Source of the DNA: Microbacterium galbinum
Lineage (GTDB): Bacteria; Actinomycetota; Actinomycetes; Actinomycetales; Microbacteriaceae
Length of the DNA stretch: 64,000 nucleotides
NCBI RefSeq assembly: GCF_023101185.1
Contig: NZ_CP078077.1
Span: 1,579,630-1,643,629, forward strand
Reading direction: 5' to 3'
Under the pieces are notes generated by a model. It was not told the origin of the DNA, made no database searches, and was given only the letters and a program-made list of their open reading frames with translations. The translations under genes were made by a program, and so were the position numbers. Below are positions 22,951 through 30,662 of the stretch, in pieces (the stretch's first letter is position 1; every line of letters starts with the position of its first letter).

Positions 22951-24153
22951 TCAGCCGGCGGCCGGCGCGATCTCGTTCGGCGTGACCTCGAGCTCGGTGC
23001 TCGCGAGCACCTCGCCGGTGGTGAGGTCGACGGCGTGCACGCTGTTCGCGGCGGGCTCGGTCACGTAGGCGATGTCACCGGCCACGACGATCGCGGGGTG
23101 AGCGTCCTGCCACTCGGCGGGGCCCTCCCACGCGTCGATCACGGGGTAGGTGTCGGTGATCTCGCCGGACTCGGGGTCGAGCACGTGGATCGACCCGTCG
23201 GATCCGAGGATGTACGCGAGCTCACCCGGGCCGCGGGCGACGTCGCGGAACGTGTACTCCGCGCCCTCGGGCAGGTCGACGACCTCGTACGTCAGCGCCT
23301 CGGTGTCGATGAGGGTGACGGCGCCGAGCAGGTAGCCCTCGGCGTCGGGGTCGTTCTTGTAGTCGCCGACGATGATCGGGCTGGATTCGCTCACGTAGGC
23401 GTTGCCCATCCGGCCGTAGGGCTGGTCGGGAGCGGAGAGCTTCGTGATCTCGCCGTCGGCGTAGACCAGGGCGCCGTCCTCGCAGCCGAAGACGACGACC
23501 TCGTTCGCGGCCGTGCCCTCGCCGTGCACGCCGGGGCACTGGTCCGACGAGGCGATCTCCGCGCCGTCGGCGTCGCGCACGACGATGCCGTTGCGCCCGT
23601 CGGCGTTGCCCACGGTGGTGAGGAACGTGCCGTCCTCGAGCACGATCGAGACGCCGTGGTGCGCCTCGACGCCCGCGATCGTCTCGACCTCGGGAAGTCC
23701 CTCGGATGCCGCGAGATCGGCCGTGTCGAAGATGGTCGTGTCGCTCGTGCCGTCGGCGTAGAGGATCGTCTTGCCACCGTGGCGAACGACGTGACCGGGG
23801 GTGTCGGCCGCGAAGACCGTGTCGGTGAGGGCCGCGTCGTCGGAGGAGCCGGCGCCGGTGTCGAGCACCTGGAAGCCCTCGCTCATCGTGACCATGACGT
23901 GCCGGTCGTCGCCGGCCGGATTGAGGCGGGTGAACTCCTCGGAGTCGAAGTCCGCGACGGTCTCGAGGGTCTCGCCGTCCAGCACCAGGATGCCGCCCTC
24001 ATAGGCGACGGCGACCCGGGGGCCGGCCTCGGTGGCGGATGCTGCGCTCGCCGGGGCATCCGCGGCGGGGGTGGTCGAGCAGGACGCGAGGGTCACGACC
24101 GCGCCGAGGGCGACGGCACCGACCAGCGCTCTGCGCAGGGGGAGTTTCTTCAT
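22951..24153 (-). CDS. aztD: Zinc metallochaperone AztD-like propeller lipoprotein
   Basis: A 400-residue lipoprotein. The signal peptide MKKLPLRRALVGAVALGAVV ends at lipobox LASC. The mature part has regular WD-like beta-propeller repeats (GGILVLDGETLETVADF, VEAHHGVSIVLEDGTFLTTV, HVLDPESGEITDTYPVID) and a HH pair suited to zinc binding. AztD hands zinc to the AztC binding protein outside the membrane. It is the last gene of the zinc operon, 30 bp after aztC. A second, diverged propeller is encoded two genes upstream. Confidence 0.85.
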   Translation of the reverse strand: MKKLPLRRALVGAVALGAVVTLASCSTTPAADAPASAASATEAGPRVAVAYEGGILVLDGETLETVADFDSEEFTRLNPAGDDRHVMVTMSEGFQVLDTGAGSSDDAALTDTVFAADTPGHVVRHGGKTILYADGTSDTTIFDTADLAASEGLPEVETIAGVEAHHGVSIVLEDGTFLTTVGNADGRNGIVVRDADGAEIASSDQCPGVHGEGTAANEVVVFGCEDGALVYADGEITKLSAPDQPYGRMGNAYVSESSPIIVGDYKNDPDAEGYLLGAVTLIDTEALTYEVVDLPEGAEYTFRDVARGPGELAYILGSDGSIHVLDPESGEITDTYPVIDAWEGPAEWQDAHPAIVVAGDIAYVTEPAANSVHAVDLTTGEVLASTELEVTPNEIAPAAG

Positions 24154-24183
24154 GCAGGTGCTTCTTTCTCTGTGGGGGTGGTC

Positions 24184-25116
24184 TCAGCGGGTGAGACCGG
24201 AAACGATGCGCTCGGTGTTGACGCGCATCATGGTCAGGTAGTCGGGGGCGCCGCCGTCGGCGTCGGTGAGCGACTCGGTGAAGAGCTCGATCACCTCGAC
24301 GTCGATGTCGGCCTCATCGGCGAGAGCCCGTGCGAGACGATCGGGCGACGACGACTCGGCGAAGATCGCCGGGACACCGGTCTCCTCGACCGCGTCGACG
24401 AGGTCGGCGAGATCGGATGCCGAGGGCGCGGCGAGCGTCGTGCCGCCGGGGATCACGGCCCCGACGACGTCGAAGTCGAAGCGCTCCGCCAGGTAGCCGA
24501 AGACGTGGTGGTTGGTGACGAGGGCGCGACGGTCGGCGGGGATGCGCGCGAAGGCATCCGTCATCTCGGCATCCAGGTCGTCGAGCTCGGTGCGATAGTC
24601 GGCGACGCTCGACTGCAGGGCGTCGGGATCGATCCCCTCGATCTCGGCGAGCGCGGGTTCGAGCGCGTCGACGACGGCGAGCATCTGCGCTGGGTCGGTC
24701 CAGAAGTGCGAATCCGGCATGCCCGCGGCATCGCCCTCGCTGTAGTCGAGCACCTCGATCGCATCGCCGGCGACGAAGGTGCGGGCGTCGGAGGCGGATG
24801 CCGCATCGAGGTGCTGCTGCAGACCCTCCTCGAGTCCGAGTCCGTTCGAGACGATCAGGTCGGCCTCGCGCAGGGTGGCCGCCTCCTGCGCCGAGATCTC
24901 GAAGGAGTGCGGGTCGGCGTTCGGCTTCATGAGCGTGACCACGCGCGCCTGATCACCGACGAGCTGCTCGACGACGTCGCCGAGGATGTTCGTCGAGACG
25001 ACGACGAGGGGGCGCGCGTCGGTCGCGGGCGGCGCGCACGCCGTGAGGGTCGCGGTGAGCAGGCCGACGGCGGCGAGGGCGGTCGCGGCGCGGGAGTGGA
25101 GGCGGGGCGGTCGCAT
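24184..25116 (-). CDS. aztC: Zinc ABC transporter substrate-binding lipoprotein
   Basis: A 310-residue cluster A-I metal-binding protein. The lipobox LTAC follows a hydrophobic signal. The mature part shows VVVSTNILGDVVEQLVGDQA, MKPNADPHSFEISAQEA (first His ligand), SHFWTDP, TNHHVFGYLAERF (His ligand) and SSSPDRLARAL. No His-rich flexible loop is present, as expected when an AztD chaperone delivers zinc. ATG 25116 was chosen because it gives a proper signal peptide and follows the upstream stop by 1 bp. Confidence 0.9.
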   Translation of the reverse strand: MRPPRLHSRAATALAAVGLLTATLTACAPPATDARPLVVVSTNILGDVVEQLVGDQARVVTLMKPNADPHSFEISAQEAATLREADLIVSNGLGLEEGLQQHLDAASASDARTFVAGDAIEVLDYSEGDAAGMPDSHFWTDPAQMLAVVDALEPALAEIEGIDPDALQSSVADYRTELDDLDAEMTDAFARIPADRRALVTNHHVFGYLAERFDFDVVGAVIPGGTTLAAPSASDLADLVDAVEETGVPAIFAESSSPDRLARALADEADIDVEVIELFTESLTDADGGAPDYLTMMRVNTERIVSGLTR

Positions 25117-25117
25117 G

Positions 25118-26356
25118 TCAGCGTCCTGTCTCGGCGACGAAGGCCGGCTCGGTGGCGGTCTCGAACGTGCGGGCGATGCGGGCGGCATCGGCGTAGTCGA
25201 TCTCGTACAGCTGCCGCTCGACGGGGGCGCTGAGGTAGGCGCGGTGCTGGTCGGCGACGAGCACCGGGGCCGCGCCCGACGCGAGCGAGGCGGCGACGAG
25301 GGGCGCCGTCTCGGCGAGCAGCGAGCCGTCGGCGGCGCTGAGCACGAGCATCCGCCCGTCCTCGGCCAGCCCGAGAAGGTGGCCGTCCTCGTCGTCGACC
25401 GCGGTCACGTGCACGAGCGGTGCCGGTGCCGTGAGCAGCGTCCAGGTGCGGGCTCGGGTGTCGAGCAGTCGGATGTCGGTCGGGCTCGCGAGGCCGGCGA
25501 CGGTCGGGCGGCCCTCGCGGTTGTCGAACGAGGCGACCGCGCCGGTGGGAGCATCCGCGGGGTACGGGATGCGCTCGACGACGAGCTCGCCGTCGCCGAC
25601 GTGGGCGAGCAGGGCGCCGTCGGCGCAGCCGATCACGGCGCCGACCCGGGTCGTGATCGTGCCCGAGGGAGTGGCGCACGTCTCGTCGAGTCCGGTCGGT
25701 TCGCCCTCGGCGGTGTAGCCGGCGACGCGTGCCCCGACCCCGTCGACCGCTTCGGTGACGAGCGCGAACGACCCGACGGGAACGACGAGTCCGGCGTGCG
25801 GCTCGCGCTCGAGGCGGAACTGCTCGCGGATCTCGCCCTTCGAGAGAGCCTCGGTGCTGAGCAGCACGGCATCCCCCGAATCGGTGAACGAGATGCCGGT
25901 GCCGCCGGAGGTCGAGCTGTTCGTCGTGGCGACGGTCGCCGAGCCGTCGCCGTCGACCGTTCCGAGCATGGCCGGGGAGGCGCGGTAGTAGTGGAAGTGG
26001 TCGACGTGGTCCCACGTCCACACGCCGCTGTCGACGATCTCGATGCCGTCGCCGACGTCGGCGAAGAGGTAGCGGCCGTCGGTGGTCATCGCCCGCGGTG
26101 CGTCGATCGCGCCGATCCCGGTCACGGTCTCGTCGAGCAGGTCGAGGTGCGTGACCGTTCCGGCGGGATCGATCGCCGTGAGTCCGAGCGGGGGTTCGGC
26201 GACCTCCTCGGCTCCGGCGATCGCGCCGTGACCGTCGCCGGTGGAGGGGGTGTCGGTCGCGGTCTCGGCTGGGAGGTCGGCGGGCGCGCCGGTGCAGGCG
26301 GCGAGGCCGAGCGCGAGGGCGCCCAGGAGGGCGAGGGAGGTCGAGCGGGAACGCAC
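25118..26356 (-). CDS. Second propeller lipoprotein of the zinc system
   Basis: A 412-residue lipoprotein from GTG 26356, which is preceded by AAAGGA. ATG 26398, overlapping the permease stop, would add 14 residues. Lipobox LAAC. The mature protein has repeated beta-propeller strands and a His-rich segment, WTWDHVDHFHYYRA, plausible as a metal site, plus two Cys-containing loops (DETCATPSG, IGCADGALL). It resembles AztD in plan but is clearly diverged. Located between permease and binding-protein genes, it probably takes part in zinc acquisition. Confidence 0.78.
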   Translation of the reverse strand: MRSRSTSLALLGALALGLAACTGAPADLPAETATDTPSTGDGHGAIAGAEEVAEPPLGLTAIDPAGTVTHLDLLDETVTGIGAIDAPRAMTTDGRYLFADVGDGIEIVDSGVWTWDHVDHFHYYRASPAMLGTVDGDGSATVATTNSSTSGGTGISFTDSGDAVLLSTEALSKGEIREQFRLEREPHAGLVVPVGSFALVTEAVDGVGARVAGYTAEGEPTGLDETCATPSGTITTRVGAVIGCADGALLAHVGDGELVVERIPYPADAPTGAVASFDNREGRPTVAGLASPTDIRLLDTRARTWTLLTAPAPLVHVTAVDDEDGHLLGLAEDGRMLVLSAADGSLLAETAPLVAASLASGAAPVLVADQHRAYLSAPVERQLYEIDYADAARIARTFETATEPAFVAETGR

Positions 26357-26394
26357 GGGGTCCTTTCGGGGGCGGGTGGGGCCGGTTCGGGCGG

Positions 26395-27255
26395 TCATGC
26401 CGACACCGGTGCGGTCGTGGCGTGGGTCGTCGAGCGGATGCCGGCGACGGCTGCGCGGACGACCCACGAGAGGCAGGTCAGGGCGATCGCCGCGGCGGCG
26501 ACGGATGCTCCGGCGGCGGTCGCCGCGAACCAGGAGGTGACCAGGCCGAGGAACACGGCGACGATGCCGAACAGGCAGGCGAGCAGCATCCGTGTGGGGA
26601 TGCGGGTGGTCCAGTGGCCGGCGGCGACCGCGGGGGCGAGCAGCAGACCGACCACGAGCATCGAACCGACGGCCTGGTACGAGGCGACGACCGCGAGGGT
26701 GACGAGGCCCACGAGCGCGGCCTGTGCGAGCCGCGGGCGCAGGCCGAGCACGGTGGCGATGCGGGTGTCGAGCGCCAGCGCGACGAACGAGCGGTGGAAT
26801 CCGCAGGTCACGGCGAGACCGATCGCGGCGGCCGCGGCCAGCAGCACGAGATCGGCCGAGGTGATGGCGAGGATGTCGCCGAAGAGGATCGCGGTCGCGT
26901 CGGTGGCGAAGCTGCCCGAGTGGGAGATGATGATGACCCCGAGCGCCAGCATCGAGACGAAGAGCAGTCCGATGCTCGTGTCGTAGGAGAGTTTCGCTCG
27001 GCGCTGGAGCGCACCGATCCCGACACTCATGGCGACCGCGCTCAGTGCGCCGCCGACCAGCACGGGCAGGCCCAGCACCGTGGCCAGCGCGACGCCGGGG
27101 AGCATGCCGTGGGCCAAGGCCTCACCGAGGAAAGCCATGCCGCGGATCACGACCCACGTGCCGACGACGCCGCAGAGGATCGCCACGAGTGCGCCGCCGA
27201 GCATGCCGCGCTGCACGAACTCGAGCGCGAAGGGGGCGAGGAGAGAAAGGGTCAC
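26395..27255 (-). CDS. aztB: Zinc ABC transporter permease
   Basis: A 286-residue ABC-3 family metal permease with about eight hydrophobic helices: GVVGTWVVIRGMAFLGEALA (about 28-47), ALAHGMLPGVALATVLGLPV, and VTLAVVASYQAVGSMLVVGLL near 200-220. GTG 27255 is chosen because the Zur-like palindrome lies only 21 bp upstream; an internal ATG (MLGGAL) is an alternative. First gene of the minus-strand operon aztB, propeller, aztC, aztD. Confidence 0.88.
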   Translation of the reverse strand: MTLSLLAPFALEFVQRGMLGGALVAILCGVVGTWVVIRGMAFLGEALAHGMLPGVALATVLGLPVLVGGALSAVAMSVGIGALQRRAKLSYDTSIGLLFVSMLALGVIIISHSGSFATDATAILFGDILAITSADLVLLAAAAAIGLAVTCGFHRSFVALALDTRIATVLGLRPRLAQAALVGLVTLAVVASYQAVGSMLVVGLLLAPAVAAGHWTTRIPTRMLLACLFGIVAVFLGLVTSWFAATAAGASVAAAAIALTCLSWVVRAAVAGIRSTTHATTAPVSA

Positions 27256-27275
27256 GTTGAGCGAGCCTAGGGCTT

Positions 27276-27304
27276 TTTGAGAATGATTATCAAACTCATA
27301 TGAT
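27276..27304. promoter_or_regulatory. Zur-like box in the divergent azt promoter
   Basis: TTTGAGAATGATTATCAAA (27276-27294) is a near-perfect palindrome matching the TGAAAATGATTTTCA type bound by actinobacterial Zur. It lies between aztA and aztB. TATGAT (27299-27304) is a good -10 for aztA and puts the transcription start at the aztA ATG, suggesting a leaderless message. Zinc-replete Zur would block both arms. Confidence 0.85.
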
Positions 27305-27310
27305 CGAGAC

Positions 27311-27958
27311 ATGACTTCGCCCCCTGTGCTCGCCGATCCGATCGCCGTCCTCGACGACGTGCACGTCGCCTTCGACGGCGTCGACGTGGTGTGCGGCGTC
27401 GATCTGCACATCGTGCCGGGGGAGTTCGCGGTCATCGCCGGGCCCAACGGCGCCGGCAAGTCGACCCTGCTCGAAGTGCTCGCCGGCACGCGCTCGCCGC
27501 GGCGCGGTCAGCGTTCGGTGCCCGGCGCCGTCGCCTTCGTGCCGCAGCGCGCGGCGATTCCGCCCCGGTTGCCCGTCACGGTGCGCGACGTCGTCGCCGT
27601 CGGGGTCTGGGGTCGGCTCGGCCCGTGGCGACGGATGGACGGCGAGGCGCGCACGGTCGTGGCTCGGTCGCTGGAGCGACTGGACATCACCCGCCTCGCG
27701 TCGAGTCCGTTCGCCTCACTCTCGGGCGGGCAGCAGCAGCGCGCCCTGCTCGCTCAGGGTCTCGCGCGGCAGGCCGACCTGCTGCTCCTCGACGAGCCCA
27801 CGACCGGGTTGGATGCCGAGAGCAGTCGGCGCATCCGTTCGGTGCTGCGCGAGGAGGCCGATCGGGGCGTGGCGGTGGTGTGCGTCTCGCACGATTCGGC
27901 ATTGCTGGATGCCGCGGATCGGGTGGTGCGGGTGGACGAGGGGCGGGTCGTTCGGTAG
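27311..27958 (+). CDS. aztA: Zinc ABC transporter ATP-binding protein
   Basis: A 215-residue ABC ATPase. Walker A is GPNGAGKST (about 42-50), the signature is LSGGQQQRALLAQGLARQ (about 137-154), Walker B is LLLLDEPTTGLD and the switch His is in VVCVSHDSALLDAAD. Powers the AztB permease encoded divergently. Probably leaderless. It stands alone on the plus strand. Confidence 0.92.
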   Translation: MTSPPVLADPIAVLDDVHVAFDGVDVVCGVDLHIVPGEFAVIAGPNGAGKSTLLEVLAGTRSPRRGQRSVPGAVAFVPQRAAIPPRLPVTVRDVVAVGVWGRLGPWRRMDGEARTVVARSLERLDITRLASSPFASLSGGQQQRALLAQGLARQADLLLLDEPTTGLDAESSRRIRSVLREEADRGVAVVCVSHDSALLDAADRVVRVDEGRVVR

Positions 27959-27983
27959 CTCCGCCCCGCCCCATTCTCAGTTC

Positions 27984-28190
27984 TCAGGTCTCGGTCGGAG
28001 TCGGGGCCGACCGCTTCTGCGGCACCGGCTCCCACACGACGAGCAGGAACGCCGCGATCGGTCCGAAGAAGAGCGTGAGCAGGAACCACGTCCACGCCGA
28101 GCGGTTGCGCGTGCGGGCGTAGCCGCCCGCGAGCAGCGCCACGGAGGTCCACATCGCGGAGACCAGGGGGAACAGGGAGTTGTAGTCCAT
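27984..28190 (-). CDS. Small two-helix membrane protein
   Basis: A 68-residue protein with two hydrophobic segments (about 6-22 and 33-53: WTWFLLTLFFGPIAAFLLVVW) and a polar tail ending PTPTET. Architecture resembles small phospholipase-D-N-like or superinfection-immunity-like membrane proteins, but no family is assigned. Convergent with aztA. Confidence 0.65.
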   Translation of the reverse strand: MDYNSLFPLVSAMWTSVALLAGGYARTRNRSAWTWFLLTLFFGPIAAFLLVVWEPVPQKRSAPTPTET

Positions 28191-28251
28191 GCGCTCGACC
28201 CTAGGTCGAGGTTCCGGGCGGTGGCGGCGCCGGTCGGGCGCGCCCGCCGAT

Positions 28252-28328
28252 CACCTGCAGGGAGTTCTGACACGTGCAGGGGGGAACCGGCGGATGCTCC
28301 CTGCATATGTGTTCTCTCCCTGCAGGTG
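28252..28328. repeat. Nested palindromic element, CACGTGCAGGGAG family, copy 1
   Basis: Outer arms CACCTGCAGGGAG (28252-28264) and CTCCCTGCAGGTG (28316-28328) are perfect 13-bp inverted repeats. The inner arms CACGTGCAGGGGG (28271-28283) and TCCCTGCATATGTG (28298-28311) repeat the same word: A-A-a-a. It shares this core with 40917-41000. It lies between divergent genes, where a terminator would not be expected. A CTTCGACGGGCTCAG repeat copy follows at 28349. Confidence 0.8.
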
Positions 28329-28393
28329 AGCGCGGAACTGGGGCGCTTCGACGGGCTCAGCGACCCAGATCGGCGTGGTTCTGGGGGAACCTC

Positions 28394-28437
28394 TTGACAC
28401 GCCCCCCGCCCGGGTCTAACGTACAACCAAATGGTTG
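28394..28437 (+). promoter_or_regulatory. Promoter and autoregulatory operator of the arsR-type gene
   Basis: TTGACA (28394-28399), 17 bp, TAACGT (28417-28422). The palindrome CAACCA-AA-TGGTTG (28424-28437) covers the start codon at 28431, so the message is probably leaderless or nearly so, and bound repressor would block transcription start directly. Confidence 0.75.
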
Positions 28438-28835
28438 CACAACGAGAACTCACCGAAGCGGAGGTCGACCGTGTCTTCCACGCACTGGCCACGTCGACCC
28501 GGCGCGACATCCTGCGCCGGACGATCGAGAACGAGCAGTCGGTCTCGACCCTCGCCGCCGAGTACGAGATGTCGTTCGCCGCGGTGCAGAAGCACGTCGC
28601 CGTGCTGGAGGCCGCGAACCTCATCGTCAAGCGCGCCGAGGGACGCGAGCGCCTCGTGCGCGCGAATCCCGAGATGATCGCCCGGGCCAAGGCGCTGCTC
28701 GCCCGCTACGAAGAGCTGTGGCGATCGCGCATCGCTCGCCTCGACGACCTGCTGGCCGCGCCCGCCCCGAGCACCGACAGCACCACGAGCACCACGAAGA
28801 ACACCGAACACACCGAACACGAACAAGGAGACTGA
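28431..28835 (+). CDS. ArsR/SmtB family regulator of the SRPBCC gene
   Basis: A 134-residue winged-helix protein. The HTH lies at about 12-85 (FHALATSTRRDILRRTIENE, then TLAAEYEMSFAAVQKHVAVL). There are no metal-binding Cys motifs, so it is of the non-metal type commonly paired with AHSA1/SRPBCC genes. The C-terminal tail is a Thr/Ser/Glu/His low-complexity stretch. It precedes the SRPBCC gene by 2 bp and has a palindromic operator over its own start codon. Confidence 0.9.
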   Translation: MVAQRELTEAEVDRVFHALATSTRRDILRRTIENEQSVSTLAAEYEMSFAAVQKHVAVLEAANLIVKRAEGRERLVRANPEMIARAKALLARYEELWRSRIARLDDLLAAPAPSTDSTTSTTKNTEHTEHEQGD

Positions 28836-28837
28836 CA

Positions 28838-29815
28838 ATGCCTGTCACCGATGTGATCACGGATGCCGAGAACCTCACCATGACGGTCGTCGCCGATCTG
28901 GCGGCCCCGGTCGAGCGGGTGTGGGACGCCTACAGCGACCCGCGTCAGCTCGAGCGCTTCTGGGGTCCTCCCGGATGGCCCGCGACCTTCACCCACTGGG
29001 ACCACACCGTGGGCGGAAAGGCGAACTACACGATGAACGGACCGCGCGGCGAGAAGGCCTCCGGCACCTGGGAGTTCCTCAACATCGACGGCCCGAACGG
29101 CTTCGAGGTGCTCGACGCCTTCGCCGACGAGGACGGAACCCCGAACCCCGACCTGCCGTCGATGCGCATGACGTTCACGTTCACGCCGACCGCCGAGGGC
29201 ACGCGCATGGTCAACACGAGCTACTTCGCCTCGGCCGAGGCGCTCGAGCAGGTCGTGGCGATGGGCGCCGTCGAAGGCACGACGCTCGCGATGAGCCAGC
29301 TCGACGCCGTGCTGCAGGACCTCCGCGACTACGCGCAGGGCAAGGGCACGCGGGTCGAACTGCTCGACGACACCCATGTGCGCATCACGCGCCTCGTCGA
29401 GGGTCCGCGCGACCTGGTCTGGCGTGCGCACAACGAGCCCGAGCTCATGAAGCAGTGGCTGCTCGGCCCCGACGGCTGGGTGATGACGGAGTGCACGGTC
29501 GCGACCGAGGTCGGTCAGGGCTACGTCACCTCCTGGGCTCCGGTCGGCGACACCGAGGGCGAACCGTTCGGATTCGAGGGGGAGGCGCTGCTGATCGACG
29601 CCCCGAAGCGGTCGGTGCAGACCGAGCGGATGATCGGGATGCCGGTCGAGACGCTCAACGACCTCAACCTCTACGAGGAGGACGGCGCGACCCTCATCAC
29701 GCTGTACATCGAGTACCCCGACAAGGAGACGCGCGACATGATCCTCGCCACCGGCATGGCCGACGGCATGGAGACCTCGTACGCCCGCCTCGAGCGGGAG
29801 CTGCTCGCCGTCTGA
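28838..29815 (+). CDS. Two-domain SRPBCC (AHSA1-type) protein
   Basis: A 325-residue protein made of two SRPBCC/START-like domains. The first (about 10-160) contains VVADLAAPVERVWDAYSDPR, LERFWGPPGWPATF and the AHSA1-like GTTLAMSQLDAVLQDL end. The second (about 165-320) contains RITRLVEGPRDLVWRAHNEP, MKQWLLGPDGWVM and a similar ending, METSYARLERELL. Each forms a hydrophobic pocket; the ligand is unknown. Cotranscribed with the ArsR-type regulator. Confidence 0.88.
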   Translation: MPVTDVITDAENLTMTVVADLAAPVERVWDAYSDPRQLERFWGPPGWPATFTHWDHTVGGKANYTMNGPRGEKASGTWEFLNIDGPNGFEVLDAFADEDGTPNPDLPSMRMTFTFTPTAEGTRMVNTSYFASAEALEQVVAMGAVEGTTLAMSQLDAVLQDLRDYAQGKGTRVELLDDTHVRITRLVEGPRDLVWRAHNEPELMKQWLLGPDGWVMTECTVATEVGQGYVTSWAPVGDTEGEPFGFEGEALLIDAPKRSVQTERMIGMPVETLNDLNLYEEDGATLITLYIEYPDKETRDMILATGMADGMETSYARLERELLAV

Positions 29816-29905
29816 CCGTTCACAACTCCGGAGAAACCGGCCGATTCCGCACGGATCGGCCGGTTTCTCTGCGATTCGGGAGCAGATCTCCGGAGTCGTG
29901 GACGG
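29816..29905. repeat. Nested palindrome forming the convergent gene end and VanZ C-terminus
   Basis: Outer arms CCGTTCACAACTCCGGAGA (29816-29834) and TCTCCGGAGTCGTGGACGG (29887-29905) match in 17 of 19 positions as inverted repeats. Inside, GAGAAACCGGCCGAT (29831-29845) / ATCGGCCGGTTTCTC (29855-29869) is a perfect 15-bp hairpin. It begins at the SRPBCC stop and contains the last codons of the convergent VanZ gene, so it is probably a bidirectional terminator that has also become coding. Confidence 0.85.
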
Positions 29906-30455
29906 TTGCCGGTGCCCAGCGGAACCTGTCGATGAACCGGCCCAGCCGAGGCATCCGCACGAGGAGGAGCAGGATGCCGTAGCCCAGAGCGCCGCCGGTG
30001 ATGTTCGAGAGGAAGTCGTTGATGTCGGCGACGTGCCCGCCCGCGAAGAACCGCTGCGCCGCGAGCTGGGAGAGCTCGACGGTAAGGCTCACTCCGGCGC
30101 TGATCCCGACGACACGCGGCCACGTCGGGCTGGCGAGCAGCAGGGCGACGAGGATGCCGAGCGGCACGAAGACGAGAACATTCGTGAGAGCGTCGGCGAT
30201 CTCGTAGTCGGCGAAGGGCACGAGCGCGAGCGCTGGAGTCCAGGGTTCCCCGCTGCTCGGCTTGTTCAGGAAGATCGGAAAGATCGTGTTGCCGACGATG
30301 CCTGCTCCGTAGACGGCGAGGGCCGCGGCCACCGCGGCGCGGGGCCACGAGAACGCACGGCGGATCTGCAATCGCCACAGCATCAGCAGGAAGACCACGA
30401 GCGCGAGGGGAATGACGACCGGCAGCACCGGCACTTCGCCGAAGGGATTGTCCAT
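29820..30455 (-). CDS. VanZ family membrane protein
   Basis: A 211-residue membrane protein with about five hydrophobic helices and the VanZ motif GGHVADINDFLSNITGGALG (about 141-160). VanZ-like proteins influence glycopeptide susceptibility in some bacteria, but most members are uncharacterised. ATG 30455 was chosen over an upstream TTG. The last roughly 26 residues (from VHDSGD on) are encoded by the palindromic element at 29816-29905 and look unlike the rest of the protein. It is 12 kb from the van-like operon, so no functional link is assumed. Confidence 0.85.
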   Translation of the reverse strand: MDNPFGEVPVLPVVIPLALVVFLLMLWRLQIRRAFSWPRAAVAAALAVYGAGIVGNTIFPIFLNKPSSGEPWTPALALVPFADYEIADALTNVLVFVPLGILVALLLASPTWPRVVGISAGVSLTVELSQLAAQRFFAGGHVADINDFLSNITGGALGYGILLLLVRMPRLGRFIDRFRWAPATVHDSGDLLPNRRETGRSVRNRPVSPEL

Positions 30456-30530
30456 CGCATTCGACGTTACGGTCAATGCCGTCGCCGCCGCGTCATCCTG
30501 CGGAGTGATGTTCGGCGCTCGCCCGTGGCA

Positions 30531-30608
30531 CCAACTCAGGAGGAATGGACGATCCGGGCCCGAATCCGGGGGTTTCCGTGCCCGACGGCCGCACTCTTCC
30601 TGAGTTGG
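30531..30608. repeat. Nested palindromic element between divergent genes
   Basis: Outer arms CCAACTCAGGA (30531-30541) and TCCTGAGTTGG (30598-30608) are perfect 11-bp inverted repeats. Inner segments GACGATCCGGGCCCGAATCC and GTTTCCGTGCCCGACGGCC are imperfectly inverted. It lies between the vanZ start and the amine oxidase start, both reading outward, so it is not a terminator by position. Confidence 0.7.
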
Positions 30609-30662
30609 GTACGCCCTCCCGAGGAGCCACCGTCCACCCGGGCGGGATAAAGTGGCGACACG

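Noticed and set aside
25118-26398. ATG 26398 as the start of the second propeller lipoprotein
   Set aside because: Possible through coupling, but GTG 26356 has an AAAGGA ribosome site and gives a standard short lipoprotein signal; kept as an alternative.
29820-30455. VanZ as part of the van-like resistance cluster
   Set aside because: It is 12 kb away, in another orientation and context; VanZ homologues are widespread without van genes.
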